NCBI GenBank assembly: GCA_900101355.1
Contig: FMUV01000020.1
Coordinates: 1 to 43,705 of the forward strand
DNA: 43,705 nucleotides
Reading direction: 5' to 3'
Origin: Ruminococcus sp. YE282
GTDB lineage: Bacteria > Bacillota > Clostridia > Oscillospirales > Acutalibacteraceae
The notes beneath the pieces were generated by a model that was not told the origin of the DNA, ran no database searches, and worked only from the letters and a program-made list of their open reading frames with translations. The stretch's first letter is position 1, and the number at the start of each line of letters is the position of its first letter. Below are positions 28,248-36,730 of this stretch, in pieces. The position numbers and the translations under genes were made by a program.

Positions 28248-28259
28248 TGCGCTGCCTCC

Positions 28260-31200
28260 TTACATTTCGTCTCCGCTTAAGTCATCAAAGTTGAACAAAT
28301 CGTCATCGTTATCAGCTTCTTCATCAGCAAGCGAATCGTCAAACATATTGCCGTCTTCGCCGCCCTCATCAAGGGTGTAGCCGTCCATAGAAGTCATTAC
28401 GCTGTCTTCTTCAAACTCTGACGGTTCTGTTGCGTCTGCAATTTCTTCATCCTCGTCAAACTTCTGCTTAATGTCAATTTCTTCGCCGTCTGCATCAAGC
28501 ACACGAACGTCAAGCGACAATGACTGAAGTTCTTTGATAAGAACTCTGAATGATTCCGGGATTCCCGGAGCAGGAATGTTCTGTCCTTTAACGATAGCTT
28601 CATATGTTTTAACACGGCCAACAACGTCATCGGACTTAACAGTAAGAATTTCTTGAAGTGTATAAGCGGCACCGTAAGCTTCAAGTGCCCAAACTTCCAT
28701 TTCACCAAAACGCTGACCGCCGAACTGAGCTTTACCGCCCAAAGGCTGCTGGGTAACAAGTGAGTAAGGACCTGTACTTCTTGCGTGAATTTTTTCATCA
28801 ACAAGGTGATGCAGCTTGAGATAGTACATATAGCCTACTGTTACAGGGTTATCAAAGCGTTCGCCTGTTCTGCCGTCGATAAGCCATGTCTTACCGTCTT
28901 CGCTGTATCCTGCGTCTTTCAAAGCGGCAAAAATGTCCTGCTCGTGTGCGCCGTCAAATACAGGCGTCATAATCTTCCAGCCAAGGGCTTTTGCCGCATA
29001 GCCGAGATGAACCTCAAGTACCTGACCGATGTTCATACGTGAAGGTACGCCCAACGGGTTAAGAACGATGTCAAGCGGAGTACCGTCAGGAAGGAACGGC
29101 ATATCTTCAACAGGAAGTATTCTTGAAACGACACCCTTGTTTCCGTGACGACCTGCCATCTTATCGCCTACGCTGATTTTACGCTTTAATGCAAGATAAA
29201 CTCTTACAACCTTGTTTACACCCGGCTGAAGTTCGTTGCGGCTTTCTGCACGGGTAAATACCTTAACATCAACAACAGTACCGCATTCTCCGTGAGGAAC
29301 ACGAAGAGATGTATCTCTTACTTCTCTTGCCTTTTCGCCGAAAATAGCTCTCAAAAGTCTTTCCTCGGCAGTAAGCTCGGTTTCTCCCTTAGGAGTAACC
29401 TTACCGACAAGAATGTCGCCTGCCTTAACGTCGGAACCAATCTGAATGATACCGTCTTCGTCAAGGTATTTGAGCATATCCTCACCAACGTTCGGAATAT
29501 CTCTTGTAATTTCTTCCGGACCGAGCTTTGTATCTCTTGCCTCTGTATCAAATTCTTCAATATGAATTGAAGTATAAACGTCGTCTCTTACAATTTTTTC
29601 GCTGATAAGTACAGCATCCTCGTAGTTATAACCTTCCCAAGTCATAAATCCGATAAGCGCATTCTTACCAAGTGCAATTTCGCCGTTGCTTGTTGCAGGG
29701 CCGTCGGCAAGAACTTCGCCTTTCTTAACACGCTGACCGCGTGATACAATCGGATGCTGGTTAAAGCAGGTACCCTGGTTTGAACGCAGGTACTTGATTA
29801 CTTCGTAATCCTGAACCTTACCTGAGTCATACTGAACGCGTATATTTCTTGCGTCAACGCTCATAACAACACCGTCGTCCTCTGCAAGTATACAAACACC
29901 GGAGTCTGTTCCTGCCTTGTATTCCATACCTGTACCGACAATCGGAGCATCTGCCGTAAGAAGCGGAACTGCCTGACGCTGCATGTTCGCACCCATAAGA
30001 GCACGGTTTGCGTCATCGTTTTCAAGGAACGGAATCATCGCGGTAGCAACAGATACAACCATCTTAGGAGATACGTCCATATAGTCAAATCTTTCGGCAG
30101 GAAGCTCGACAAATTCGTCACGGTAACGTCCTACTACTCTTGAATGAACAAATCTTCCGTTTTCATCAAGCGGTTCGTTAGCCTGGGCAACATAGAAGTT
30201 GTCTTCCATATCGGCTGTCATATAGGTAACTTCATCGGTAACAACGCCTGTTTCCTTATTGATTTTACGATAAGGAGCCTCGATAAAGCCGTATTTGTTA
30301 ATCTTTGCAAAAGATGCAAGATATGAGATAAGTCCGATGTTAGGACCTTCAGGAGTTTCGATTGGGCACATACGACCGTAGTGGGTGTAGTGTACGTCAC
30401 GAACCTCAAATCCTGCACGGTCACGGGAAAGACCACCCGGACCAAGGGCTGAAAGACGACGCTTGTGAGTAAGCTCTGCAAGCGGGTTTGTCTGGTCCAT
30501 AAACTGTGAAAGCGGTGAAGAACCGAAAAATTCTTTAATTGCCGCAGTTACAGGACGAATATTTATAAGCGAATTTGGAGAAAGTGAATCCATATCCTGT
30601 GACTGGGTTGTCATTCTCTCTCTTACTACTCTTTCAAGTCTTGAAAAACCGATTCTGAACTGGTTCTGAAGAAGTTCGCCGACACAGCGGATACGTCTGT
30701 TGCCCAAGTTATCAATATCATCGGTATTGCCTACACCGTGTGCAATACAGTTAAGATAGTTAATAGTAGCAAAAATATCTTCAACGGTTATGTGGTTAGG
30801 AACAAGCTCAGGCTCACGGTCTGTAAGCATTTCCTTAAGTTCTGCCTCGTCCTTAGCTTCGTCGAGAATTTCACAGAGAACGTCAAAACGAACATTTTCT
30901 TTAATTCCGCACTCTTCCTCGGCGTCGAAGTCAACATACTTTTTAATGTCAACCATTCCGTTTGAAATGACCTTAACGATTGTGTCATCAGAAGCCTTTA
31001 CAAATGCAACCGATACGCCTGCATTTTCAATCTCAAGAGCTTTTTGCTTTGTGATTTTTTCATCTCTGAGAGCCATTACCTCGCCTGTGCGCGGATTTGC
31101 AATCGGCTCTGCAAGCACCTGGTTCTCAAGACGGTTTGCAATACCGAGTTTTTTATTATACTTATATCTGCCGACTCTTGACATATCATATCTGTTAGGG

Positions 31201-31988
31201 TCAAAGAATAAATTATTGATATGATTCTGTGCGCTGTCAACTGTCGGAGGCTCTGACGGACGAAGTTTTTTATAAACCTCAATAAGACCTTCTTCAATAT
31301 TTGAAGCGGAGTCTTTTTCGATAGTAGCCTTCATACGCTCATCATCGCCGAAATATTCAAGAATTTCAGCGTCTGTGCCAAGACCCAAAGCTCTGATAAA
31401 CGATGTTACGGGAAGTTTTCTGTTTTTATCAATACGAACATAGAAAACGTCGTTTACATCAGTTTCATATTCAAGCCACGCACCGCGGTTAGGAATTACG
31501 GTTGTTGAATAAAGTTCCTTACCGGTTTTATCGTGGTCCATTTTATAATAAACGCCCGGGCTTCTTACAAGCTGAGAAACAATTACACGCTCGGCACCGT
31601 TGATAACAAACGTTCCGCTTGGCGTCATCAGCGGAAAATCGCCCATAAATACGTTGCTTTCTTTGATTTCACCTGTCGATTTGTTGAGCAGGCGGGCGGT
31701 AACTCTAAGTGCGGCTGAATATGTTGCGTCACGCACCTTACACTCAATAACGCTGTAATTCGGATGATCAACATCAAGTTTGTAATCAACAAAATCAAGC
31801 ACAAGATTATCCTGATAATCGGTAATGCCCGAAACATCCTTGAAAACTTCCTTGAGTCCTTCCTCGAGGAACCATCTGTAAGATTCCTTCTGCACCTCGA
31901 TAAGATTCGGCATATCAATAACTTCTTCAATCTTGCCGAAGCTCATTCTTTCGGTGTTGCCAAGCTTTACGGGTTTGACATTAACCAT
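28260..31988 (-). CDS. rpoB: DNA-directed RNA polymerase subunit beta
   Basis: The second large subunit of RNA polymerase, 1242 residues. It contains the rifampicin-pocket segment [22 protein letters not shown] with the residues usual in sensitive enzymes, then [21 protein letters not shown] and the C-terminal [24 protein letters not shown]. The last 70 residues form an acidic tail (many Asp and Glu, ending [10 protein letters not shown]), longer than the minimal beta subunit. ATG 31988 is preferred because AAGGAGTG lies eight bases upstream; codons before it are a leader shadow. No rplJL genes precede it; a 540-base gap separates it from the next gene. Confidence 0.98.
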   Translation of the reverse strand: MVNVKPVKLGNTERMSFGKIEEVIDMPNLIEVQKESYRWFLEEGLKEVFKDVSGITDYQDNLVLDFVDYKLDVDHPNYSVIECKVRDATYSAALRVTARLLNKSTGEIKESNVFMGDFPLMTPSGTFVINGAERVIVSQLVRSPGVYYKMDHDKTGKELYSTTVIPNRGAWLEYETDVNDVFYVRIDKNRKLPVTSFIRALGLGTDAEILEYFGDDERMKATIEKDSASNIEEGLIEVYKKLRPSEPPTVDSAQNHINNLFFDPNRYDMSRVGRYKYNKKLGIANRLENQVLAEPIANPRTGEVMALRDEKITKQKALEIENAGVSVAFVKASDDTIVKVISNGMVDIKKYVDFDAEEECGIKENVRFDVLCEILDEAKDEAELKEMLTDREPELVPNHITVEDIFATINYLNCIAHGVGNTDDIDNLGNRRIRCVGELLQNQFRIGFSRLERVVRERMTTQSQDMDSLSPNSLINIRPVTAAIKEFFGSSPLSQFMDQTNPLAELTHKRRLSALGPGGLSRDRAGFEVRDVHYTHYGRMCPIETPEGPNIGLISYLASFAKINKYGFIEAPYRKINKETGVVTDEVTYMTADMEDNFYVAQANEPLDENGRFVHSRVVGRYRDEFVELPAERFDYMDVSPKMVVSVATAMIPFLENDDANRALMGANMQRQAVPLLTADAPIVGTGMEYKAGTDSGVCILAEDDGVVMSVDARNIRVQYDSGKVQDYEVIKYLRSNQGTCFNQHPIVSRGQRVKKGEVLADGPATSNGEIALGKNALIGFMTWEGYNYEDAVLISEKIVRDDVYTSIHIEEFDTEARDTKLGPEEITRDIPNVGEDMLKYLDEDGIIQIGSDVKAGDILVGKVTPKGETELTAEERLLRAIFGEKAREVRDTSLRVPHGECGTVVDVKVFTRAESRNELQPGVNKVVRVYLALKRKISVGDKMAGRHGNKGVVSRILPVEDMPFLPDGTPLDIVLNPLGVPSRMNIGQVLEVHLGYAAKALGWKIMTPVFDGAHEQDIFAALKDAGYSEDGKTWLIDGRTGERFDNPVTVGYMYYLKLHHLVDEKIHARSTGPYSLVTQQPLGGKAQFGGQRFGEMEVWALEAYGAAYTLQEILTVKSDDVVGRVKTYEAIVKGQNIPAPGIPESFRVLIKELQSLSLDVRVLDADGEEIDIKQKFDEDEEIADATEPSEFEEDSVMTSMDGYTLDEGGEDGNMFDDSLADEEADNDDDLFNFDDLSGDEM

Positions 31989-32060
31989 AGGCGTATCACT
32001 CCTTAAACATTTTGAACAATCGGGGTTTCGTTCTGCCTTAATATGCAATAAAAAAACATC

Positions 32061-32088
32061 TTGACACCAAGTTCATTTTGTGATAATA
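32061..32088 (+). promoter_or_regulatory. Promoter reading antisense to the rpoB leader
   Basis: TTGACA (32061-32066), 16 bases, GATAAT (32083-32088) with a TGn extension. It points towards the rpoB promoter and has no gene for over 450 bases. Confidence 0.5.
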
Positions 32089-32163
32089 TCCCTTTGTTGG
32101 AAGATATTTTTTAAAAAATATTGCATACCGTCGGTATATATCCCCATTATGGTACATTTTACA

Positions 32164-32192
32164 ATTGTATATTCCCATAGGGCGATTGTCAA
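32164..32192 (-). promoter_or_regulatory. Sigma-A promoter of rpoBC
   Basis: On the minus strand a perfect TTGACA (32192-32187), 17 bases, TACAAT (32169-32164). The spacer contains the palindrome CCCTATGGG. It predicts a leader of about 170 bases containing the palindrome ATACCGACGGTAT (32137-32125). Confidence 0.75.
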
Positions 32193-32478
32193 GGTGTTTT
32201 TTGAAAAAATTTATAAAAATTTTAATATTTTAAACAGTTTTTGAATTTTACTTCTCTCAAATAATTATTTTTGATGAGAATTATTTTTTTAAGAACAAAA
32301 GCAACGCCCGACAACGTGTACTGATTAGGTGGTGCACATATCCGGAAAATTAACCCAATAATTGTATGATATAAAATGAATATCAGAAACAAAAAGCAAC
32401 ATAAAATACTTAATCACATAACATCTGCAAAATGTTCTCATTATATTTAAACATAACCGCAGCACCGACAGTAATTGA
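32193..32478. other. AT-rich gap between the rpoB promoter and the HprK-like gene
   Basis: No ORF with a ribosome binding site and no tRNA or riboswitch was recognised here; the sequence is mostly A/T runs. Confidence 0.4.
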
Positions 32479-32507
32479 TTTACAAATAACAACTTTTATG
32501 ATATAAT
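32479..32507 (+). promoter_or_regulatory. Sigma-A promoter of the 32552-34560 operon
   Basis: TTTACA (32479-32484), 17 bases, TATAAT (32502-32507), about 45 bases before the first start codon. Confidence 0.7.
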
Positions 32508-32551
32508 CTATTGAGTTTTTATTTTAAATGATTTTGATTTACGGAGCACAT

Positions 32552-33274
32552 ATGGCAATATACAAAATTGCGGATTTAAATATAAAAATCGACCCTAAAT
32601 ACAGTTCCACTCTTGAACGCCTTAAACCGTATCTTGTAAGTGAGAATGTTTTTGACATTGAAATCATAAATTCCGACAGCGAAATCGCAGACTTTGCAAA
32701 AACCTCTTCTTCTCTATGCACAATGGAACTTGCGGAAAGCTTTTTGATTCTCAACAAGCTTTGCGTTGAGATTTTTGAAAACTTTAACGGATTTTTCTTT
32801 CATTCCTCAAGCCTGATGATAGACAACGAAGCGTATGTCTTTACGGCAAAAAGCGGAACGGGTAAATCCACCCATACTGCGCTTTGGCGCAAGCGGTTCG
32901 GCGATAAAGTAAAAATGATTAATGACGACAAGCCTATCATTCGTAAACACAACGGAAATTTTTATATTTACGGCACTCCGTGGATGGGCAAATCTGAAAT
33001 CGGAAGCAATGCAAAAGCTTTGGTAAAGGCTGTTTTCGTGCTTGAAAGAGGAACCGAAAACTGCGTAAAAAGGGTTTCTGTCGGAGAAGTTTTCGGCAGT
33101 CTGCTTGAAGCGACGCTTGTGTTTCACGAAAAAGATAAAATGATTCGTCTGCTTAATATGTTTGACGAGTTCTTCTCTTCAACTCAGCTTTTTAAATTAA
33201 AATGCAATACGGATATTTCGGCGGCGGAAGTCGCCTATAATGCGGTAAATTCTGCAAAGGACTTGATTATATGA
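32552..33274 (+). CDS. HPr kinase/PEP carboxykinase-like ATP-binding protein
   Basis: A 240-residue protein with the P-loop fold of the HprK catalytic domain. FTAKSGTGKSTHTALWRKRF (98-117 region) is the Walker A loop, followed by MINDDKPII (123-130, where HprK has its catalytic acidic residues) and GTPWMGK (141-147). The N-terminal 80 residues are unlike true HprK, and the HprK signature segment after the P-loop is not evident, so it is probably not the HPr kinase itself. Related proteins of unknown substrate are common in clostridia. ATG 32552 is used because GGAG lies five bases upstream; ATG 32528 has no site. It overlaps the epimerase gene by four bases, so the two are probably translated together. 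Confidence 0.7.
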   Translation: MAIYKIADLNIKIDPKYSSTLERLKPYLVSENVFDIEIINSDSEIADFAKTSSSLCTMELAESFLILNKLCVEIFENFNGFFFHSSSLMIDNEAYVFTAKSGTGKSTHTALWRKRFGDKVKMINDDKPIIRKHNGNFYIYGTPWMGKSEIGSNAKALVKAVFVLERGTENCVKRVSVGEVFGSLLEATLVFHEKDKMIRLLNMFDEFFSSTQLFKLKCNTDISAAEVAYNAVNSAKDLII

Positions 33275-34125
33275 ACCTGAATGAAGTTGTTTCGGTTAAA
33301 AATATGCGTGAAAGCGACGCACACACGATTGCGGAACATACAACCTCCGCCGAGCTTATGCACAGAGCCGCTCAGGGAATTTTTGATGCGGTTCAATTCA
33401 ACGGCAAGGTTGCAATTGTCTGCGGAAAAGGCAATAACGGCGGTGACGGCTATGCCCTTGCCTGCATACTTCTTGAGCACGGCATAACTCCGACTGTTTT
33501 CAGAGTATCCGACAAATTTTCGCCCGACGGGCTATACTATTATAAAACAGCCGTTTCGCACGGAGCCGAGGAAGCCTCGCTTGCCGTTCCGGCTGCACTA
33601 AACGGATTTGATATTGTTGTTGACTGCCTGCTTGGAACCGGATTTTCGGGACCCGTAAAAGATGAAATTCAAAACGCCATTGAACAGATTAACGCATCGG
33701 GCGCATATGTAATCAGCGCCGACATTAACAGCGGCATCAACGGCGACACAGGCGTTGCGGAAATTGCGGTAAACTCCGACCTGACGGTTTCAATCGGAGC
33801 ATACAAAACAGGAATGTTTTTGAACGACGCACCGTATTTTATTGATAAACTTACAAATGCCGATATAGGTATACATATTTTAAGGGAAGAATACAAATTG
33901 ATTGACTTTGAACACCTGCATATGTTTGAAGGCTACGGCTCCTGCGTTATGACAACCGAGGAGTTTTTTGAAAAAACAGGCTATTCGCCCGAAACATGCA
34001 GCATAGCGGAATGTATTGCACAACTCAGCCGTGACGAGCGAAAAACCTATGTTGTAAAAACCGAACACTCGGCTGTAATCGCCGACTTAAAGTATGTTTA
34101 TTTTTGTGCCGACTACATAAAATAG
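33271..34125 (+). CDS. nnrE: NAD(P)H-hydrate epimerase (YjeF N-terminal domain)
   Basis: Interconverts the R and S forms of hydrated NAD(P)H so that the partner dehydratase can repair them. The 284 residues include VAIVCGKGNNGGDGYALAC (47-65), DIVVDCLLGTGFSGPV and VISADINSGINGDTG, the standard motifs. Many bacteria fuse this domain to the ADP-dependent dehydratase (NnrD); here that domain is absent. After about residue 210 there is instead a 70-residue tail (FEGYGSCVMTTEEFF, then SVIADLKYVYF-like sequence) that I do not recognise. The start overlaps the upstream stop (ATATGA). Confidence 0.85.
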   Translation: MNLNEVVSVKNMRESDAHTIAEHTTSAELMHRAAQGIFDAVQFNGKVAIVCGKGNNGGDGYALACILLEHGITPTVFRVSDKFSPDGLYYYKTAVSHGAEEASLAVPAALNGFDIVVDCLLGTGFSGPVKDEIQNAIEQINASGAYVISADINSGINGDTGVAEIAVNSDLTVSIGAYKTGMFLNDAPYFIDKLTNADIGIHILREEYKLIDFEHLHMFEGYGSCVMTTEEFFEKTGYSPETCSIAECIAQLSRDERKTYVVKTEHSAVIADLKYVYFCADYIK

Positions 34126-34143
34126 CAGTGAAAGGAAGATAAT

Positions 34144-34560
34144 ATGAGGAATTTCTTGCAAAAAATTACAATATTTATGCAGGGCAGATACGGAACAGAC
34201 ACACTCAACAACTGCCTTACAGTCCTGTTTTTTATTATCTGGTTTGTAAAGATTTTCATATTTAATCGTTTGGCAAGGCTTATTATTCTGGCATTTCAAA
34301 TTGCATTACTTGCACTTATATTATTCCGAGCACTTTCACGCAACATAACGAAGCGGAGCGCAGAAAACAGAAAATTCGTTCCCGTATACAATGCCGTTAA
34401 AAACTGGTGTCAGCTCACTTGGAAAAAATTCAAGGACAGAAAAGAATACCGTTATCTCAAATGCCCCGTGTGCAAAGCTCAGCTGAGAGTAAAAAATCAA
34501 AAGGGCGTTCATACCGTTCGCTGCCCACGCTGCGGAAGCGAATTTGAGAAGAAAATATAA
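34144..34560 (+). CDS. Small membrane protein with C-terminal zinc ribbon
   Basis: A 138-residue protein with two membrane helices (about 24-41 and 45-62), a basic cytoplasmic segment, and a C-terminal zinc ribbon with CPVC (107-110) and CPRC (127-130). Similar proteins of unknown function are frequent in clostridia. AAAGGAAG precedes ATG, and it follows the epimerase gene by 18 bases, so it is likely the third gene of the operon. The ribbon could bind nucleic acid or a protein partner at the membrane; nothing here decides which. Confidence 0.75.
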   Translation: MRNFLQKITIFMQGRYGTDTLNNCLTVLFFIIWFVKIFIFNRLARLIILAFQIALLALILFRALSRNITKRSAENRKFVPVYNAVKNWCQLTWKKFKDRKEYRYLKCPVCKAQLRVKNQKGVHTVRCPRCGSEFEKKI

Positions 34561-34606
34561 TGCGGTAATTAACCGAAATTATTAGCGCTTATCCGTCTTT
34601 TGCGGC

Positions 34607-34635
34607 TTGACTTTTGATTGTGTTGCCGTTATACT
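34607..34635 (+). promoter_or_regulatory. Sigma-A promoter of the DUF1292 gene
   Basis: TTGACT (34607-34612), 17 bases, TATACT (34630-34635). Confidence 0.75.
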
Positions 34636-34651
34636 TTATATACATTTATAA

Positions 34652-34669
34652 GAGTGTATCTTTACACTC
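34652..34669 (+). promoter_or_regulatory. 5' leader hairpin before the DUF1292 ribosome binding site
   Basis: GAGTGTA-TCTT-TACACTC is a perfect 7-bp stem with a tetraloop. It begins about ten bases after the predicted transcription start and ends just before GGAAAGGA. It may stabilise the mRNA 5' end. Confidence 0.55.
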
Positions 34670-34684
34670 GGAAAGGATACGACT

Positions 34685-34978
34685 ATGGCTGACGAAAAAA
34701 ACATTGAAGAATTTGAAAACGAGGACGCCTTGATTACTCTTGTTGACGATGAAGGCAACGAAGTTGAGTTTGAATTTCTTGACGTTGTTGAATACGAGGG
34801 CGAAGAATATATAGTTCTTATTGAAAATGACGAAGATGCAGATGAGGTTGTCATCCTCAAAATCAATCCGATTGATGACAACACCGAGGAATATGTAAGC
34901 ATTGACGATGAAGACTTGCTCCAAAAGTTGTTTGACATCTTTAAGAAAAAGTACGAGGGCGAAATCAATTTTCAGTAA
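34685..34978 (+). CDS. DUF1292 family protein (YrzB-like)
   Basis: A small, very acidic 97-residue protein with the family pattern ITLVDDEGNEVEFEFLDVVEYEGEEYIVL, then DEVVILKI and the C-terminal LLQKLFDIFKKKYE. Function is unknown. In many Firmicutes it is co-transcribed with ruvX and a Fur-like gene; here it has its own promoter, leader hairpin and terminator. GGAAAGGA precedes ATG. Confidence 0.88.
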   Translation: MADEKNIEEFENEDALITLVDDEGNEVEFEFLDVVEYEGEEYIVLIENDEDADEVVILKINPIDDNTEEYVSIDDEDLLQKLFDIFKKKYEGEINFQ

Positions 34979-35001
34979 TCAATTATCATAGCACAAATCA
35001 C

Positions 35002-35036
35002 TCAGGGAGGAGCTTAATCAGAAGTATCCTCCCTGA
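35002..35036 (+). terminator. Terminator of the DUF1292 gene
   Basis: A perfect 10-bp stem (TCAGGGAGGA / TCCTCCCTGA) with a 15-base loop is followed by TTTTGAATTTTT. Confidence 0.85.
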
Positions 35037-35073
35037 TTTTGAATTTTTGGACGCAATCATCGTAGGCATTGTT

Positions 35074-35157
35074 ATGTATATTATAATGTTGTTGTTGGGA
35101 AGCGGACTCTTTGGGTTAAACAAACTCGCGCACAAGAAACACAAAAACAAAGGTTAA
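35074..35157 (+). CDS. Possible small membrane peptide
   Basis: A 27-codon ORF from ATG 35074, or 36 codons from an in-frame TTG at 35047. It encodes one hydrophobic helix (from TTG: DAIIVGIVMYIIMLLLGSGLF, shown here only in part as VGIVMYIIMLLLGSG) and a basic tail KLAHKKHKNKG. The shape, hydrophobic then Lys/His-rich, is that of a single-span small membrane protein. No convincing ribosome binding site was found, but the ORF sits between two strong hairpins and the second one ends its transcript just after the stop. Confidence 0.3.
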   Translation: MYIIMLLLGSGLFGLNKLAHKKHKNKG

Positions 35158-35161
35158 AGAT

Positions 35162-35199
35162 AATGGCGGTATAACAACTTTATGTGTTATACCGCCATT
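35162..35199. terminator. Strong bidirectional terminator
   Basis: A perfect 15-bp stem (AATGGCGGTATAACA / TGTTATACCGCCATT) with an 8-base loop is followed by GTTTTGCG on the plus strand. It also lies 28 bases past the stop of the minus-strand gene at 35227. Confidence 0.85.
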
Positions 35200-35226
35200 G
35201 TTTTGCGTAAATTATGCTGTTTATTA

Positions 35227-36033
35227 TTATGATTTTGTCGGGAAGAAAAATCCAACCGTCATATCAAGATAATTCATTCCGCTGTATTCCGGATATTTTT
35301 CACTAACCGCTTTTTTCATTTCTTCGGCATTAGTGCATGCATCAGCAATATTCTTTAGATCTTTAAGATAATCAATCTTTGTTTTAACGTCTTTTAACTT
35401 TTCAGGTGTGTAATGTGATGTAAGCACAAGGTTAAAATCCTTGCTGATATAATAGTTTAATTTTTCAATAATTCCGTCCGCATGAGAACAGCCTGCAACA
35501 ATTGAGTGGCAGTCATGTCCGAGCATGTGTGTATAAACGCAGTTAATTTCAGGAATCTCAACGTCAAAAGCCTCTGAATTTGAGGTTATTACAAGCTTAA
35601 TTCCCGCAATCTCAAAATCGCCGTCATCAAGGATATTATCTGCATTGCATATAGACGCATCAGAAATATCTCCAAATGTTGTTTTAAAATTTGCTACCAG
35701 CGCAGCTCCGCCGCCGTTGCTGTTATAAGCAACGGATGAAGCAGTACCGTAAGCAGGAACATCGGGCAAAAACGATGCACCGGCACCGTGATAAGCTACC
35801 AGCTTTGCAACAACATCAATGTTTTCTTTTTCAAGATACTCTGTAAGCTCTTTAATATTATCGTAAAAACATGGCAACTCAATTACAATACCCTTTGAAT
35901 TTTTTGTGATTATAAAGACCTCGTTATCTATAAAATCATTTGTTTTATATGCGTACAACTTTACTTCACCAAAGTCATATACACAAACTTCACCTTTGTT
36001 CAGCTTAACTGATTTTGCTGTGTTTTTATCCAT
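35227..36033 (-). CDS. Metallo-beta-lactamase-fold-like protein lacking the canonical HxHxDH motif
   Basis: A 268-residue cytoplasmic protein. The early strands (EVKLYAYKTNDFIDNEVFIIT, IVIELPCFYDNIKELTEYL) and the late TSHYTPEKL segment resemble MBL-fold hydrolases. Where the metal motif HxHxDH should be, it has VAYHGAGASFLPD, with only His82. Other histidines cluster in THMLGHDCHS (169-176) and at 184. It may bind metal differently or have lost it. It is divergent from an HxlR regulator and may be its target: its promoter overlaps one of two palindromes. AGAGGAG precedes ATG. The fold assignment is moderate. Confidence 0.55.
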   Translation of the reverse strand: MDKNTAKSVKLNKGEVCVYDFGEVKLYAYKTNDFIDNEVFIITKNSKGIVIELPCFYDNIKELTEYLEKENIDVVAKLVAYHGAGASFLPDVPAYGTASSVAYNSNGGGAALVANFKTTFGDISDASICNADNILDDGDFEIAGIKLVITSNSEAFDVEIPEINCVYTHMLGHDCHSIVAGCSHADGIIEKLNYYISKDFNLVLTSHYTPEKLKDVKTKIDYLKDLKNIADACTNAEEMKKAVSEKYPEYSGMNYLDMTVGFFFPTKS

Positions 36034-36103
36034 AATAAAAATCTCCTCTATTGTACAAATATTGCAATTTGGGAGGCGGCCGTTTCCCTCGGCTCTTGTC
36101 TAT

Positions 36104-36132
36104 ATTATACTTGCTGTCTGCACAATTGTGAA
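36104..36132 (-). promoter_or_regulatory. Sigma-A promoter of the MBL-like gene
   Basis: On the minus strand TTCACA (36132-36127), 17 bases, TATAAT (36109-36104). The -35 overlaps the palindrome at 36121-36130. Confidence 0.65.
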
Positions 36133-36149
36133 GTACGCACAATATTGTG
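36121..36149. promoter_or_regulatory. Two tandem palindromes, probable operator
   Basis: CACAATTGTG (36121-36130) and CACAATATTGTG (36138-36149) are both perfect palindromes with CACAAT/ATTGTG arms, centres 18 bases apart. One overlaps the -35 of the MBL-like gene. The neighbouring HxlR protein is the natural candidate binder. Confidence 0.6.
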
Positions 36150-36234
36150 GCATAGTTACCTGAGAGAAACTATTGCATACTAATGCCGTTTTTCACTGTT
36201 TTGTATTTTTGTATACTTACTTTCTTTTAGAAAC

Positions 36235-36263
36235 TTGCTTTATATTTTATACAATTATATAAT
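36235..36263 (+). promoter_or_regulatory. Sigma-A promoter of the HxlR gene
   Basis: TTGCTT (36235-36240), 17 bases, TATAAT (36258-36263), 48 bases before the start codon. Confidence 0.65.
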
Positions 36264-36310
36264 AGAAAAAAGAGTAAAAACAAATGAATGTTATAATAGG
36301 AGATATAATT

Positions 36311-36643
36311 ATGACTTGCGAAACTGCCACAAAAGAACTGCCTGCTTGCCCTGTTGAAACCACACTTACCTTAATCGGAGATAAATGGAAAGTGCTGATA
36401 TTACGCGACCTGCTTAAAGGTACAAAACGTTTTGGCGAACTGAAAAAATCCATTGGAAATGTATCACAAAAGGTGCTAACAGCACAACTTCGTGCTATGG
36501 AAGCAAGCGGATTGCTCACACGCACGGTATATGCAGAAGTTCCGCCGAGAGTAGAATACACTTTAACAGAACTTGGACACAGTCTTCACCCGATTCTTGA
36601 AGCTATGCAAGATTGGGGAGAAAATTATAAGGCATCTCATTAA
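36311..36643 (+). CDS. HxlR-family transcriptional regulator
   Basis: A 110-residue winged-helix DNA-binding protein, the usual HxlR length. It shows CPVETTLTLIGDKWKVLILRDL, RFGELKKSIGNVSQKVLTAQLRAME and VEYTLTELGHSLHPILEAM. A Cys near the N-terminus (ACPVE) is conserved in many members and in some senses oxidants or aldehydes. ATG 36311 follows GGAG at eight bases; ATG 36284 has no site. It is divergent from the MBL-like gene. Confidence 0.92.
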   Translation: MTCETATKELPACPVETTLTLIGDKWKVLILRDLLKGTKRFGELKKSIGNVSQKVLTAQLRAMEASGLLTRTVYAEVPPRVEYTLTELGHSLHPILEAMQDWGENYKASH

Positions 36644-36668
36644 AACACAAGAGTTTTTAACACAAATA

Positions 36669-36693
36669 AGCCGCACCGATTACAGGTGCGGCT
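36669..36693. terminator. Hairpin between the convergent HxlR and ClC genes
   Basis: A perfect 9-bp stem (AGCCGCACC / GGTGCGGCT) has a 7-base loop. T-tracts are weak on both strands. Confidence 0.65.
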
Positions 36694-36730
36694 ATAATAA
36701 CATATTGCAGATTTAATTTTACTCGCAAAC

